Shown here one piece after another: positions 32,532 to 41,135 of a stretch of DNA of 41,135 nucleotides; within the stretch, counting starts at the first letter, position 1; every line of letters starts with the position of its first letter. The notes under the pieces were generated by a model, which was not told the DNA's origin, searched no databases, and saw nothing but the letters and a program-made list of their open reading frames with translations. This stretch comes from Thermoproteota archaeon (GTDB lineage: Archaea; Thermoproteota; Nitrososphaeria_A; Caldarchaeales; Calditenuaceae). A program made the translations under genes and the position numbers. The stretch is taken from the NCBI GenBank assembly GCA_030550155.1, contig JAUQPZ010000013.1, forward strand, positions 1 to 41,135, written 5' to 3'.

Positions 32532-33940
32532 GCTATGCGTTAAAAACCTCCTCTAGGCTTGGCGCATCTTACGCCGAAGCCCGTTTTGAAAACCATATTA
32601 CGGAGCAGTTTGTCCTGCGGAATGGCCTGGTCGACGTCGCGGGCCGCTCTGTCTCTAGGGGGATAGGTGTCAGAGTGCTTTACAACGGCGCGCTGGGTTT
32701 TAGCTCTACAGGTAGTTTAACTCGGAGGGGTGTGGAAGAGGCTGTTAAGGGGGCTGTGGGGGTTGCGAAGGCCTCCGCGAAGCTTCTCACTAAGGGCGTA
32801 GCGATGTGTGAGGAGAAGATGGAGAAGTCACGGACAATCGTGAGGCCGCGTGTGAAGCATGAGAATGTCACCACAGAGGACAAGACGGAGGTTCTGAAGA
32901 CCGCTGACAAGGCTATTGTGGAGGCGGCGGAGAGGAGAGGTGTTAAGGCTGTTGCGAGGATGTTTGAGCTGGGTCTTGGGCGTGTTGAGAAGCATGTCTT
33001 GAACACGGACGGCGCGGACGTTTACCTCGACAAGCCCATATCGGCTCTGTTCTCTATATTCACTATATATGGTGAGGGCAAGTATCTGCAGAGATTCGTC
33101 AACCTCGGAGAATCAAGGGGGTGGGAGGCGGTGGAGAGGTGGAGGCTGGACGAGATGATGGGGAAGGAGGCGTCAGCTGTATCCGAGGCCGTCAGAAAGG
33201 CGGTTGAGCCTCCAAAGGGGAGCCTAGACGTGGTTCTGAGCCCCGAGATTATCGGCCTAGTCTGCCACGAGTCTGCAGGCCATCCTGGCGAGGCAGATAG
33301 GATGCTTGGAAGGGAAGCAGCGCAGGCGGGGGAGACATACATTACGCGAGAGCACCTGGGCTCAAGAATAGGTTCGGAGGTTGTGACGATCATAGACGAC
33401 CCCGCGATACCTGGCTCCTTCGGCTACTACCTCTATGACGACGAAGGCGTTAAGGCAGGAGAGAGGACACTGATTGAGCGCGGCATAATCAAGGAGTTGC
33501 TCCAAAATCGTGAAACTGCCCCTGAGTTCGGCGTAAAGAGCAACGCCGCCGCGAGGGCAAACAACTACAACAGAGAGCCCATAGTCAGGATGGCTAACAC
33601 CTACATGAAGCCGGGCGACTATACGCTTGAAGAACTGATAGAGGATATTAGACACGGCGTTTACGTGAAAAGCTACATGGAGTGGAACATAGACGACAAG
33701 AGATGGAACCAGAGATACGTGGGGGTCGAGGCGTATCTCATCGAGAATGGGGAGCTGCGACAGATGGTCTTTCAGCCAGTAGTGGAGCTGACCACGCAAG
33801 CCCTCTACTCAGCCATAGATGCCCTAGGCAATGACCTGGAGTTCTATGCGGGCTACTGCGGTAAAGGCGACCCAATGCAGGCAATACCAGTCTGGTTTGG
33901 AGGGCCCTCGGCTAGGCTAAGAAACGTTAGGCTGGCCTAG
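32507..33940 (+). CDS. tldD: TldD-type metalloprotease
   Basis: 477 residues. CHESAGHPGEADRM carries the HExxxH zinc site; GYCGKGDPMQAIPVWFGGPS gives the third ligand Cys; IGVRVLYNGALGF and LVLRNGxxD-like parts are standard. In bacteria TldD works with the inactive partner TldE (PmbA) on peptides such as microcin precursors. No tldE lies in this window, unless the partner is remote. Start ATG 32507, or ATG 32516. Confidence 0.92.
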   Translation: MASMEDLLSYALKTSSRLGASYAEARFENHITEQFVLRNGLVDVAGRSVSRGIGVRVLYNGALGFSSTGSLTRRGVEEAVKGAVGVAKASAKLLTKGVAMCEEKMEKSRTIVRPRVKHENVTTEDKTEVLKTADKAIVEAAERRGVKAVARMFELGLGRVEKHVLNTDGADVYLDKPISALFSIFTIYGEGKYLQRFVNLGESRGWEAVERWRLDEMMGKEASAVSEAVRKAVEPPKGSLDVVLSPEIIGLVCHESAGHPGEADRMLGREAAQAGETYITREHLGSRIGSEVVTIIDDPAIPGSFGYYLYDDEGVKAGERTLIERGIIKELLQNRETAPEFGVKSNAAARANNYNREPIVRMANTYMKPGDYTLEELIEDIRHGVYVKSYMEWNIDDKRWNQRYVGVEAYLIENGELRQMVFQPVVELTTQALYSAIDALGNDLEFYAGYCGKGDPMQAIPVWFGGPSARLRNVRLA

Positions 33941-33941
33941 T

Positions 33942-33955
33942 GGGCTAATGAGCCC
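33942..33955. terminator. Hairpin between convergent tldD and lysS
   Basis: GGGCT-AATG-AGCCC, perfect five-base-pair stem immediately after the tldD stop. No T run follows, so termination is only a guess; the position between convergent genes fits. Confidence 0.35.
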
Positions 33956-33996
33956 CCCGCTCTCTGATGCTAATCGACCTAGCACGAGGGGCATGG

Positions 33997-35586
33997 TTAG
34001 GTTCCGGCGCTGGCAAGTGCTTCCCTGAGCCGTTGTGTTCCTATGTCGTAGAGGTAGGGGCCGAGGCGCGGGCCGCTGGGCCTCCCTAAAAGTATGAGGT
34101 AGAGCTTTGAGAAGAAGTCTGGGGGACTGATTCCTGCCTTTCTTGCCTCCTCGAATATCGCGGCCTGAACCTCTTCACCGCTTGTCGCCGTCGACACACG
34201 GTTTAGCAGCGACTCTATGGCCCTTCTTTCAGCCTCGCTAAGCTTCGCAGAGACCCTACCACGCTCCAATGCACCGAAAGCCTCAAGATAGAGTCTCACT
34301 CTCTCGCTCTTCTCCAATAGATAGTCGTCAACCTTGTATCCGTACCTCTGGAGTCTCTTCTCCACGAACTCTCTGAATCTCTCGGGGGGAGCGAACTGGA
34401 CTATATCGGCTAAGAGCCCGTATGGTGCGTGGCATCTCGGCTTCTCCGGAGTTTTCAGCAGGTGTATGTATTCATAGAGCCCTCTCAGCTTGGCTCTCTG
34501 CTTCTCATCACTTACTTTTATCTTTCCGAAATAAACGTCTTCGAGCTCTTCAAACTCGTCCCAGAGACGCGGTATCATTTTAGGGGAGATGATCCTTGCA
34601 CCCACGCTCCTCTTATACATGAGGAGGAGCAGCGTCGCGGGAGGGGCGTATTTGAGCCACTCGTTTGGGGTGAAGACGTTCCCCACAGACTTTGAGAACT
34701 TTTTTCCGCTTACGTCGATGAAGTGCTCGTATTTTACGTGTAGAGGAGGCTCGTACTTGAGTACGTTTCTTGAGACCCAGTCGTTGACCCTGACGCTGTC
34801 GATGAGGTCTTTGCCATAGGCCTCGAATCTTACATCCAAGAGCTTCCACCTCGCAGCGAACTCGACCTTCCACGGAAGCTTGCCGTTCCCAGCTCTCAAA
34901 TCCGACCAGCCCTCGTGCCCACACCCCCTATGCAGCCTCCTCTTCACCACTATGTCGCTGCAGACATAGCTCACCCTCCAGTTATCCCTGTCAAACCCCA
35001 AGGCCTTGGCCGTGTAGATCCTTCCGCACGAGTCGCAGACCGGGTAGTAGGGTAGCTGGGCTGTGAATTTTTCCTGCCCTACCAACGACTTTATCGCTTC
35101 ACCAATCACTGCGGAGTTGCTGAGTATCTCAGCCGCTATACTGGCCAGCCGTCCGCTGCCATAGACCTCGTGTGCGCTGTATAGCCTGTATTCTACACCG
35201 ATTCTATCGAGGACATCCGTCATCATTGATATCATGTGGTGTGCATAGCTGGGGTGGCAGCCATACGGGTCAGGGATTCGAGAGACAGGCCTCAACAGGT
35301 ATTCTTCAAGCTCTTTTGGTAGTCCTGCTGGCACGCTTCGTAGGCCGTCCATATCATCGGAGAAAAGAGCCATCTCTGAGTTGTAGCCTAGCCCCCGGAG
35401 GGCGAGTGTCACGCCAAAAGCGCGGACAGGGTCGGAGAGGTTACCTATGTGTGGTATGCCGCTCGCGGCTATGCCGCTCTCAGTCAATACTAAGTCCAGG
35501 CTTCTGCCAAGACTCTTCTCTCTCTCCACAAGCCTATAAGCCACCCTATCCAGCCACGTCCCTCTACCAATTATCTTCCTCGACAC
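33997..35586 (-). CDS. lysS: Lysyl-tRNA synthetase, class I
   Basis: 529 residues. SGIPHIGNLSDP is the HIGH-like motif and GKKFSKSVGNV the KMSKS-like motif. A zinc region (CDSCGRIYTAKAL...CGHEGW) lies between. Class I LysRS is typical of archaea and a few bacteria. Starts at GTG 35586, with GAGAGGGGG about ten bases upstream. The C-terminal helical anticodon-binding part is complete. Confidence 0.95.
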   Translation of the reverse strand: MSRKIIGRGTWLDRVAYRLVEREKSLGRSLDLVLTESGIAASGIPHIGNLSDPVRAFGVTLALRGLGYNSEMALFSDDMDGLRSVPAGLPKELEEYLLRPVSRIPDPYGCHPSYAHHMISMMTDVLDRIGVEYRLYSAHEVYGSGRLASIAAEILSNSAVIGEAIKSLVGQEKFTAQLPYYPVCDSCGRIYTAKALGFDRDNWRVSYVCSDIVVKRRLHRGCGHEGWSDLRAGNGKLPWKVEFAARWKLLDVRFEAYGKDLIDSVRVNDWVSRNVLKYEPPLHVKYEHFIDVSGKKFSKSVGNVFTPNEWLKYAPPATLLLLMYKRSVGARIISPKMIPRLWDEFEELEDVYFGKIKVSDEKQRAKLRGLYEYIHLLKTPEKPRCHAPYGLLADIVQFAPPERFREFVEKRLQRYGYKVDDYLLEKSERVRLYLEAFGALERGRVSAKLSEAERRAIESLLNRVSTATSGEEVQAAIFEEARKAGISPPDFFSKLYLILLGRPSGPRLGPYLYDIGTQRLREALASAGT

Positions 35587-35788
35587 CTATGCGGCCCCCT
35601 CTCACACCAGTAATATGAGCGCGAAAGCCGCAAATATAGCGGTAACCATACCTCGCGCCCACTAAGGCCTCAAACTCCAGACACCGCCTACGCATGGGCG
35701 GCCCCCCACCCTCTAACAAATTTTGCTCAAAGCCGCGTCTCGATCTAAAGTCAAAATCCTTACTCGCCCACCTGACTGTCCATACAAG
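35587..35788. other. Gap between lysS and the P-type ATPase
   Basis: A hairpin CCGCC-TACGCAT-GGGCGG (about 35686-35703) and a TATA-like GCTATATTT (minus strand, about 35629-35637) are visible. A 15-codon hydrophobic frame (MVTAIFAAFALILLV, minus strand, 35650-35603) lacks support. Confidence 0.3.
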
Positions 35789-38581
35789 CTACCCTGCCTC
35801 CATCGCAATTCTCAGCCTGCTTATCTCCACCCTCTTGAGCAGCTCGATGCTCACGAATGTGGCGGTCGCGCCTGTGGCTATCCATGCGAAGTCTCTCGGA
35901 CCGGGCGGTATTATGTGTAGGGCCTCCCGCGTTATGGGAATGGCGGTCAACAGAGTTATCATCGCTATCTCCCAGAGTATAGTTATGATTAGCAGCTTGT
36001 GGGGCCTGACCTTGAAGATTGACTGGCTTAGTGAGACCGTGTTGAGGGCGATGGCGAGCTCGATAAAGACGAACATCAGGAAAAGCCTGCTCCTTGCAGC
36101 CTCAATCCCCAGGGGCAGCGCATCGACAAACCCTAAGAGCAAGAGGGGAGTCTCGACGACCAGCGCCCTAATCAGATACTCCTTCAATTCGCGGGTGAAG
36201 ACTGTCTCACCGCGGGGGCGCGGTGCCCTCCGCATGATGTCGGGCTCAGGAGGCGTGAAGCCGAGCGCTATCGCTGGCAACCCATCCGTGGCAAGGTTGA
36301 TGTAAAGTATCTGAGCCGGCAGGAGCGGTAGAAGCTCCTCGCCCCTGACCCCCCAGAATGGGAGAATTATGAGTGCTGAGATTGCGATGACCGCTATCTC
36401 CACAAAATTGGCCTCGAGCAGATACGCCAGATACTTCTTGATGTTGTCGTAAATCCATCTACCTAGCTCCACCGCCCTGACAATCGTCGAGAAGTTGTCG
36501 TCGAGGAGGATTAGGTCCGAGGCCTCCCTCGCGACCTCGGTGCCAGTCACGCCCATCGCCACTCCGATGTCCGCGCGCTTAAGAGCCGGAGCATCATTCA
36601 CCCCGTCTCCCGTCATCGCCACAGTTTTCCCACGCTTCTTCCAAGCCTCCACGATGCGGAGCTTATCACTCGGAGCCACCCGCGCATAGACGGATATTTT
36701 CTCGACATTTCTCTCAAGCTCCTCATCGCTCATCTTCGCGAGCTCCGCGCCCGTGACCGCGAGGTCGCCTTCCCGGTACATGCCGACTTCGCGGGCTATG
36801 GCGAGGGCTGTCAGACGGTGGTCTCCCGTAATCATTATCGGCCTTATCTTGGCGGCTCGGCATTTCTCAACCGCCTCCTTCACCTCGAGCCTAGGTGGGT
36901 CTATGATTCCCACGAGGCCGAGAAGGGTGAACTCGCTCTCGACGGTCTCCTCCGAGCACTCGTGCAGGGGTTGAGGCATCTTCTTCTCGGCGACTGCCAA
37001 GACACGCAGCCCCCTCGAGGCCATCTCCTCGTTAGCCCTCAAAACCCTCTCTCTCCACTCTCCGGTAAGCTCCTCCTCTCCGCCATCAGCGAGGACTCTG
37101 TCGCAAAGATTAACGACAACCTCTGGGGCGCCCTTCATGTATGCCACGAAACCAGCATCCGAGGAAGTGATTGTAGTCATCCGCTTCCGCTCAGAGCTAA
37201 AGGGAATCTCATTGACTCGTCTGTTCCTCAGCCTAGCCTCCTGATGGTTTACTCCGAGGGCCTCGGCCATTAGCACGAGAGCTCCCTCAGTCGGGTCGCC
37301 GTAGACCTCGTTACCCTTAGCACCCCTCCTGACGACTGCGTCGGAGGAAAGGACCGCGGCTAGGGCCAGCCTCTTGAGCATGGCCTCGGCTTGGTATAGC
37401 AACTGTTGGCCGGCCTCCGCTGGATTAGGCGATGTGGAGTTGTTGGGGACGCTGAAGAATCTTCCACCTATGAAGGCTTCACGGGCGACCATCTCACCCT
37501 TAGTTATCGTTCCCGTCTTGTCTGAGCATATCACCTCCGTCGAGCCAAGCGTCTCGACCGCCGCCATGCTCCGCGCCACTGCATTCCTCTTCGCGAGAAT
37601 CCACATACCCACGGCCAAAGTGCTCGTGACTATGGCGGGGAGCGCCTCGGGCACGGCGGCGACGGCCAGCGAGACGGCGAACATGAAGATCTTGATGAGG
37701 AATGGAGTGGAAAGCTCCTCACCAAGCAGTGATATCTCGACCAGCTCAACCATAGCTATCACAGCAATCACCACCAGAATTATCTTCCCAAGACTCCTCG
37801 CAACCTCCTCCATCCTCCTCTCCAGAGGCGTCTTCTCCTCACGAATCTCAAGGACCTCCCTTGCAATTCTCCCGAACTCCATCCGCATCCCCGTAGCGGT
37901 GACCACCGCCTTACCCTTCCCATTAGTGACTGTTGTCCCCGCGAAGACCATGTTCGTCCGGTCAGGAATGGGAGTCTCTTGCGGGAGGGGGTCCGTGGTC
38001 TTTGCCACGGGTATGGACTCTCCCGTCAGCGCGGCCTCGTAAACCTGTAGACCGTGCGACTCTATCACCCTGGCGTCAGCGACAACCTTGTCTCCCGCCT
38101 CCAGAAGGAGGATATCGCCTGGGACCACCTCTTCCCCCCTTACCCTGACCATGACTCCGTCCCGAATCACGCTGCAGGCCGGAGACATCATCTTCCTCAG
38201 AGCCTCGACTATCCTCTCGGACCGGAACTCCTGCCAGAACCCCAAGACGGCCGCTAAGAAGACTATGACGAGAATCACTATTGAGTCGAGTATCTCGCCT
38301 AGGGCCGCTGATATGGCTGTTGCCACAATCAGTATTACTATCATCAGGTTTGTGAACTGTCTCAGCAGAATCTTCAGGGGTGAAAGTCTCTTCCCCTGCT
38401 CGATTACGTTGGGGCCATGAATTTGAAGCCGCCTCGCCGCCTCCTCGATGCTGAGCCCCGACTCCAAATCCGTGCCGAGCAATCTTAAACACTCGGAGGA
38501 ATCAAGCGCATGCCAATGAACAAGCTTCTCAGCCAATGGCCCACTACCATTTACAGATTCTCGTATTTTTAGGTAACCCAT
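35789..38581 (-). CDS. Ca2+-type (P2) cation-transporting ATPase
   Basis: 930 residues, ten helices. N-terminal cation-ATPase domain (HWHALDSSECLRLLGTDLESG), TGES in ALTGESIPV, DKTGTITKGE phosphorylation site, KGAPE nucleotide site, GDGVNDAPAL hinge. Helix 4 has AVPEALPA and helix 6 NLATDGLPAIALG, the PMR1/SERCA-like Ca2+ site with PEALP for PEGLP. Substrate Ca2+ or Mn2+ expected. ATG 38581 has an AT-rich box (AATAAAAC) about 20 bases upstream. Confidence 0.92.
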   Translation of the reverse strand: MGYLKIRESVNGSGPLAEKLVHWHALDSSECLRLLGTDLESGLSIEEAARRLQIHGPNVIEQGKRLSPLKILLRQFTNLMIVILIVATAISAALGEILDSIVILVIVFLAAVLGFWQEFRSERIVEALRKMMSPACSVIRDGVMVRVRGEEVVPGDILLLEAGDKVVADARVIESHGLQVYEAALTGESIPVAKTTDPLPQETPIPDRTNMVFAGTTVTNGKGKAVVTATGMRMEFGRIAREVLEIREEKTPLERRMEEVARSLGKIILVVIAVIAMVELVEISLLGEELSTPFLIKIFMFAVSLAVAAVPEALPAIVTSTLAVGMWILAKRNAVARSMAAVETLGSTEVICSDKTGTITKGEMVAREAFIGGRFFSVPNNSTSPNPAEAGQQLLYQAEAMLKRLALAAVLSSDAVVRRGAKGNEVYGDPTEGALVLMAEALGVNHQEARLRNRRVNEIPFSSERKRMTTITSSDAGFVAYMKGAPEVVVNLCDRVLADGGEEELTGEWRERVLRANEEMASRGLRVLAVAEKKMPQPLHECSEETVESEFTLLGLVGIIDPPRLEVKEAVEKCRAAKIRPIMITGDHRLTALAIAREVGMYREGDLAVTGAELAKMSDEELERNVEKISVYARVAPSDKLRIVEAWKKRGKTVAMTGDGVNDAPALKRADIGVAMGVTGTEVAREASDLILLDDNFSTIVRAVELGRWIYDNIKKYLAYLLEANFVEIAVIAISALIILPFWGVRGEELLPLLPAQILYINLATDGLPAIALGFTPPEPDIMRRAPRPRGETVFTRELKEYLIRALVVETPLLLLGFVDALPLGIEAARSRLFLMFVFIELAIALNTVSLSQSIFKVRPHKLLIITILWEIAMITLLTAIPITREALHIIPPGPRDFAWIATGATATFVSIELLKRVEISRLRIAMEAG

Positions 38582-38624
38582 AAGATAAGTGGCGTTGTTT
38601 TATTCCTCACCCTCTCTAGCTTAG

Positions 38625-38634
38625 ACTAAATAGG
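38625..38634 (+). promoter_or_regulatory. TATA box of the HAD gene
   Basis: ACTAAATAGG, centred about 31 bases before ATG 38660. Confidence 0.4.
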
Positions 38635-38659
38635 AGACTGGCCGTTCTAGCTTGGGTAG

Positions 38660-39229
38660 ATGCCGGTTAAGATTGCTCTTGACCTGGATGGGGTTTTATC
38701 AGACTCTATGGGCCGCTGGGTCGAGATTTGGAACACGAAATACGGCTACCCTATCTTAAGCGTTGAGGGCCTTACAGAATGGGATTTCTGGAGAAAGCTC
38801 GGAATAACGCAGGACGAGTTTAACAGAATATTTGACGAGGTCTGGCAGGAGTGGCCCCTTTTAAAGCCATTGGAGGAGAATATTGATGACAGCGTCTCGA
38901 AGATAGCGTCTCTCGGCAGGGTCGACATAGTTAGTGGACGGGTGTTAAAGCATCGCCAATACGTAGTGAGCTGGCTCAAGCTTCACGAGATAAGGTACGG
39001 CTCTCTTTTTCTCGGAATCTCACCCAAGAGCCGTCTTGGCCACGACGTCTTCATTGATGACTCGCCGATTGAGGCTTTACAAATAGCGAGAACCAGAAGA
39101 ATTGTCTTGCTGAGAGACCAGCCATGGAACAGAGATCTGGGTGAGAGCCCATACATTAGGAGGGTGCGGAGCCTCGAGGAGGCCTTCGAAAAACTTAGAG
39201 CCATAATTCTCCGAGACACGAGTCTCTGA
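38660..39229 (+). CDS. HAD-family 5'-nucleotidase-like phosphatase
   Basis: 189 residues. ALDLDGVLSDSMGRWVEIWN is motif I (DxDGV), VDIVSGR motif II, and DVFIDDSPIEAL motif IV with the metal-binding Asp pair. Resembles the deoxyribonucleotidase (NT5C/YqfW) branch. Leaderless ATG 38660. Substrate not determined. Confidence 0.78.
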   Translation: MPVKIALDLDGVLSDSMGRWVEIWNTKYGYPILSVEGLTEWDFWRKLGITQDEFNRIFDEVWQEWPLLKPLEENIDDSVSKIASLGRVDIVSGRVLKHRQYVVSWLKLHEIRYGSLFLGISPKSRLGHDVFIDDSPIEALQIARTRRIVLLRDQPWNRDLGESPYIRRVRSLEEAFEKLRAIILRDTSL

Positions 39230-39280
39230 AGAGTCAGATCTTTGGCTTAAGGTGGCCTGCATATTTGGGTCAAAACATCT

Positions 39281-39288
39281 ATTTATTC
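39281..39288 (+). promoter_or_regulatory. TATA box of the nuoM-like gene
   Basis: ATTTATTC lies about 25-30 bases before GTG 39309 and ATG 39315, deciding against the upstream track start at 39252. Confidence 0.4.
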
Positions 39289-39314
39289 TGGTTGAGGAGA
39301 GGCTCGGGGTGAGC

Positions 39315-40766
39315 ATGGAGATACAGGCGCTAAACCCTCTGCTTCTCTCGATCGTCCTCCCTCTAGGTCTCTCACCTATCGCGGCGTTCATTGGCCGCCT
39401 CCTTCACCCTAAGGGAGCCGGGATATTCGCGACGACCGCACTCTTTTTCCCCATGCTCTTTAGCATACTTCTATACCCTGTGATCAGCGCCGGCTTCATA
39501 GTTGAGGAGAGGCTCAGATGGATACCCGAGCTAGGGCTTACATTTACGTTGAGACTGGACCAGCTGAGCTACCCTTTTTTCCTGCTAATCAACTCGGTAG
39601 GGTTCCTCGCCAGCCTATACTCGCTGAGATACATGGAGCATGAAAGGGGCCTCGCCTCGTACTATGCTTTAACAATGATGTTCGTGTCGGGTATGAGCGG
39701 CGTGGTCCTTTCAACGAACCTTTTCCTACTATATATTTTCTGGGAATTAATGCTGATTCCGAGCTACTTCCTTATAGCCTATTGGGGGACAGGAAACGCC
39801 AGAATCATAGGGTTCAAGTATTTCGGAATGACGCATGTGGGCGCCATCTCGCTCCTCGCCGGGATAATCTGGCTCAACTCCCTGTTTGGTAGCGTTGAGC
39901 TCGATATCTTGAAAGTTGTAGTTGGAGGAGGCTCGCCCGCCATGCTAGGCATCGCATCACTTATTTTCATCGGAGCCGCTGTGAAAATGGCCTTATTCCC
40001 GCTACACACCTGGCTTCCAGACGCCCACGCAGAGGCCCCGACACCGATAAGCGTCCTTCTGAGCGGCGTCATGATAAAAACAGGCGTATATGCCTATGCA
40101 AGAATTATTGTAGAGCTTATGCCAGCCGCCTTCCAGCAGGCCCAACCTATCGTGATACCTCTCTCACTGGTTACGATTTTCTGGGGTGGGATGATGGCTC
40201 TCGTCCAGAGTGACATCAAGAGAATACTAGCCTACAGCTCCGTCAGCCAGATAGGCTACATGGTCTTCGGCCTCTCACTGCAGTCTAGTATAGGACTCGT
40301 GGGAGGGCTACTTCACGTAGTGACCCACGGTCTAGCCAAGTCGCTACTCTTCATGGCCGCGGGCTCGATCATACACTCGACAGGTGAGAGAGACATAAAC
40401 AAGCTTGGAGGCTTGATGAGGCCTATGTGGTTCACGGCTTCCGTCTTTCTCGTCGGCGGCCTCTCAATAGCTGGGACACCGCCACTCGCAGGCTTCTTCA
40501 GCGAGTGGATGATATTTACGGGCGGATTCCAGTCAAACATACCCCTTTACACCATCATAGCCATATTGGGGACAGCCATAACCCTCGGCTACTATCTGAG
40601 GACATTCATGTACGTCTTTACCCGGGGAGAGAGGCAGGACTCACCCAGAGAGGCGCCGCTCAGCATGGCCGCGCCCATGGCGATACTCGCCGCAGCCATT
40701 CTTCTCGCAAGCATCACCACTCCTCCGATAACAAGCATATTGGGGGCGGCTGTACTAAAGCCCTAG
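39315..40766 (+). CDS. nuoM: NADH-quinone oxidoreductase subunit M / Mrp-type antiporter subunit
   Basis: About 483 residues, 13-14 helices. Proton-channel motifs: [18 protein letters not shown] (conserved Glu), [34 protein letters not shown] (conserved Lys and His), [17 protein letters not shown] and AGFFSEW. This is the NuoM/MrpD family, forming proton or sodium channels. No other complex I genes are adjacent, so it may belong to a dispersed complex, or an antiporter or hydrogenase. The 21 extra residues of the track start look non-genuine. Confidence 0.88.
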   Translation: MEIQALNPLLLSIVLPLGLSPIAAFIGRLLHPKGAGIFATTALFFPMLFSILLYPVISAGFIVEERLRWIPELGLTFTLRLDQLSYPFFLLINSVGFLASLYSLRYMEHERGLASYYALTMMFVSGMSGVVLSTNLFLLYIFWELMLIPSYFLIAYWGTGNARIIGFKYFGMTHVGAISLLAGIIWLNSLFGSVELDILKVVVGGGSPAMLGIASLIFIGAAVKMALFPLHTWLPDAHAEAPTPISVLLSGVMIKTGVYAYARIIVELMPAAFQQAQPIVIPLSLVTIFWGGMMALVQSDIKRILAYSSVSQIGYMVFGLSLQSSIGLVGGLLHVVTHGLAKSLLFMAAGSIIHSTGERDINKLGGLMRPMWFTASVFLVGGLSIAGTPPLAGFFSEWMIFTGGFQSNIPLYTIIAILGTAITLGYYLRTFMYVFTRGERQDSPREAPLSMAAPMAILAAAILLASITTPPITSILGAAVLKP

Positions 40767-40784
40767 TGTGCACCGGTGTTCAAG

Positions 40785-40794
40785 CTTTTATAGG
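40785..40794 (+). promoter_or_regulatory. TATA box of ilvE
   Basis: CTTTTATAGG centred 27 bases before ATG 40816: a model leaderless promoter. Confidence 0.6.
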
Positions 40795-40815
40795 GCTACA
40801 GAGAGGGCTCAAAGT

Positions 40816-41135
40816 ATGCAGGAGCCACTAGTCTACATAGACGGCGAGTTCTACGCCAAGAGTGTAGCCAAGGTCTCCGTCTTCGACCACGGTTTTCTCT
40901 ACGGAGACGGAGTCTTCGAGGGGATCAGAGTCTACGGTGGCGCGATATTCAAGCTCAGGGAGCATGTGGAGAGGCTCTATCGGTCTGCCAAGGCGATCCG
41001 TCTCGAGATTCCGATCAAGTTTGAAGAGATGATAGAAGCCGTGGTTAGGACCGTTAGGGTGAATGGCTTCAAAGACGCCTATATTCGCCTAATCGTCACT
41101 CGAGGGATTGGAGACCTGGGACTTGACCCGCGAAA
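40816..41135 (+). CDS. ilvE: Branched-chain amino acid aminotransferase, N-terminal part
   Basis: About 106 residues before the window end; absent from the ORF track as an open end. [40 protein letters not shown] and [16 protein letters not shown] are the fold-type IV signatures of Ilv[20 protein letters not shown] follows. Transfers amino groups to and from Leu, Ile and Val keto acids. D-amino acid aminotransferase is less likely. Truncated only by the window. Confidence 0.9.
   Translation, partial: MQEPLVYIDGEFYAKSVAKVSVFDHGFLYGDGVFEGIRVYGGAIFKLREHVERLYRSAKAIRLEIPIKFEEMIEAVVRTVRVNGFKDAYIRLIVTRGIGDLGLDPR

Noticed and set aside
35603-35650. 15-codon hydrophobic frame MVTAIFAAFALILLV
   Set aside because: Too short, no promoter at the right distance, no comparison available.
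39252-39314. N-terminal 21 residues of the nuoM track ORF
   Set aside because: Would include the TATA element; family starts near the later ATG.
1-41135. CRISPR arrays, insertion sequences, attachment sites
   Set aside because: No regularly spaced repeats, transposase or integrase genes were seen.

Overview
The window is a gene-dense stretch of archaeal chromosome. The archaeal markers are a class I lysyl-tRNA synthetase, archaeal-type phosphopantetheine adenylyltransferase, two PurP-type purine enzymes, DUF131 membrane proteins, a beta-CASP RNA-processing nuclease and TATA-box promoters placed about 27 bases before start codons. A 'Thaumarchaeal output domain'-like protein, Sco1, a copper ATPase and a NuoM-type subunit fit an aerobic or microaerobic thermophile of the Thaumarchaeota/Aigarchaeota (Caldiarchaeum-like) lineage. 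That assignment is inference. There is no rRNA or tRNA, and I found no CRISPR array, insertion sequence or phage gene. The 41-kb length would suit a fosmid insert.

Layout. 1-3.7 kb (minus strand): the start of an exported protein, an acylphosphatase fused to a Phe-heptad coiled coil, and a znuA-znuC-znuB zinc/manganese importer whose promoter lies under a perfect palindrome. 4-8.5 kb: a nucleotide-sugar epimerase, a small membrane protein, a TOD1-like zinc-ribbon protein translationally coupled to a membrane glycosyltransferase, and a DUF998 membrane protein. 8.5-12.5 kb: a YHS-domain copper ATPase, two microproteins absent from the ORF track (48-aa YHS and 40-aa zinc ribbon), and the divergent tusA / yeeE sulfur-trafficking pair. 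12.6-18.6 kb: an HTH-phosphoribosyltransferase regulator, a surface propeller protein, sco1 with a membrane partner, a degenerate methyltransferase, a DUF779-like protein, a cupin, tandem DUF131 proteins and a zinc ribbon.

18.6-23.3 kb: the trp operon trpD-C-F-B-A, without trpE or trpG, preceded by a leader with a ten-codon reading frame containing one Trp codon. 23.3-28.2 kb: a short SerK/ParB-like protein, a nucleoside hydrolase, three membrane proteins and a beta-CASP nuclease whose start appears broken by one base or uses a rare start codon. 28.2-32.5 kb: a structured leader, two adjacent purP paralogues, a membrane protein, coaD and a small helical protein. 32.5-41.1 kb: tldD, lysS, a Ca2+-type P-ATPase, a HAD phosphatase, an isolated nuoM-like gene and the start of ilvE.

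Gene expression theme. First genes of transcription units mostly look leaderless: TATA box, then start codon about 27 bases later. Internal operon genes often carry Shine-Dalgarno matches (GAGGTG, GGTGAT). This rule was used to revise several starts (znuA, acyP, cupin, DUF998, nuoM). Three of the convergent gene pairs share a single CTAG as both stop codons.
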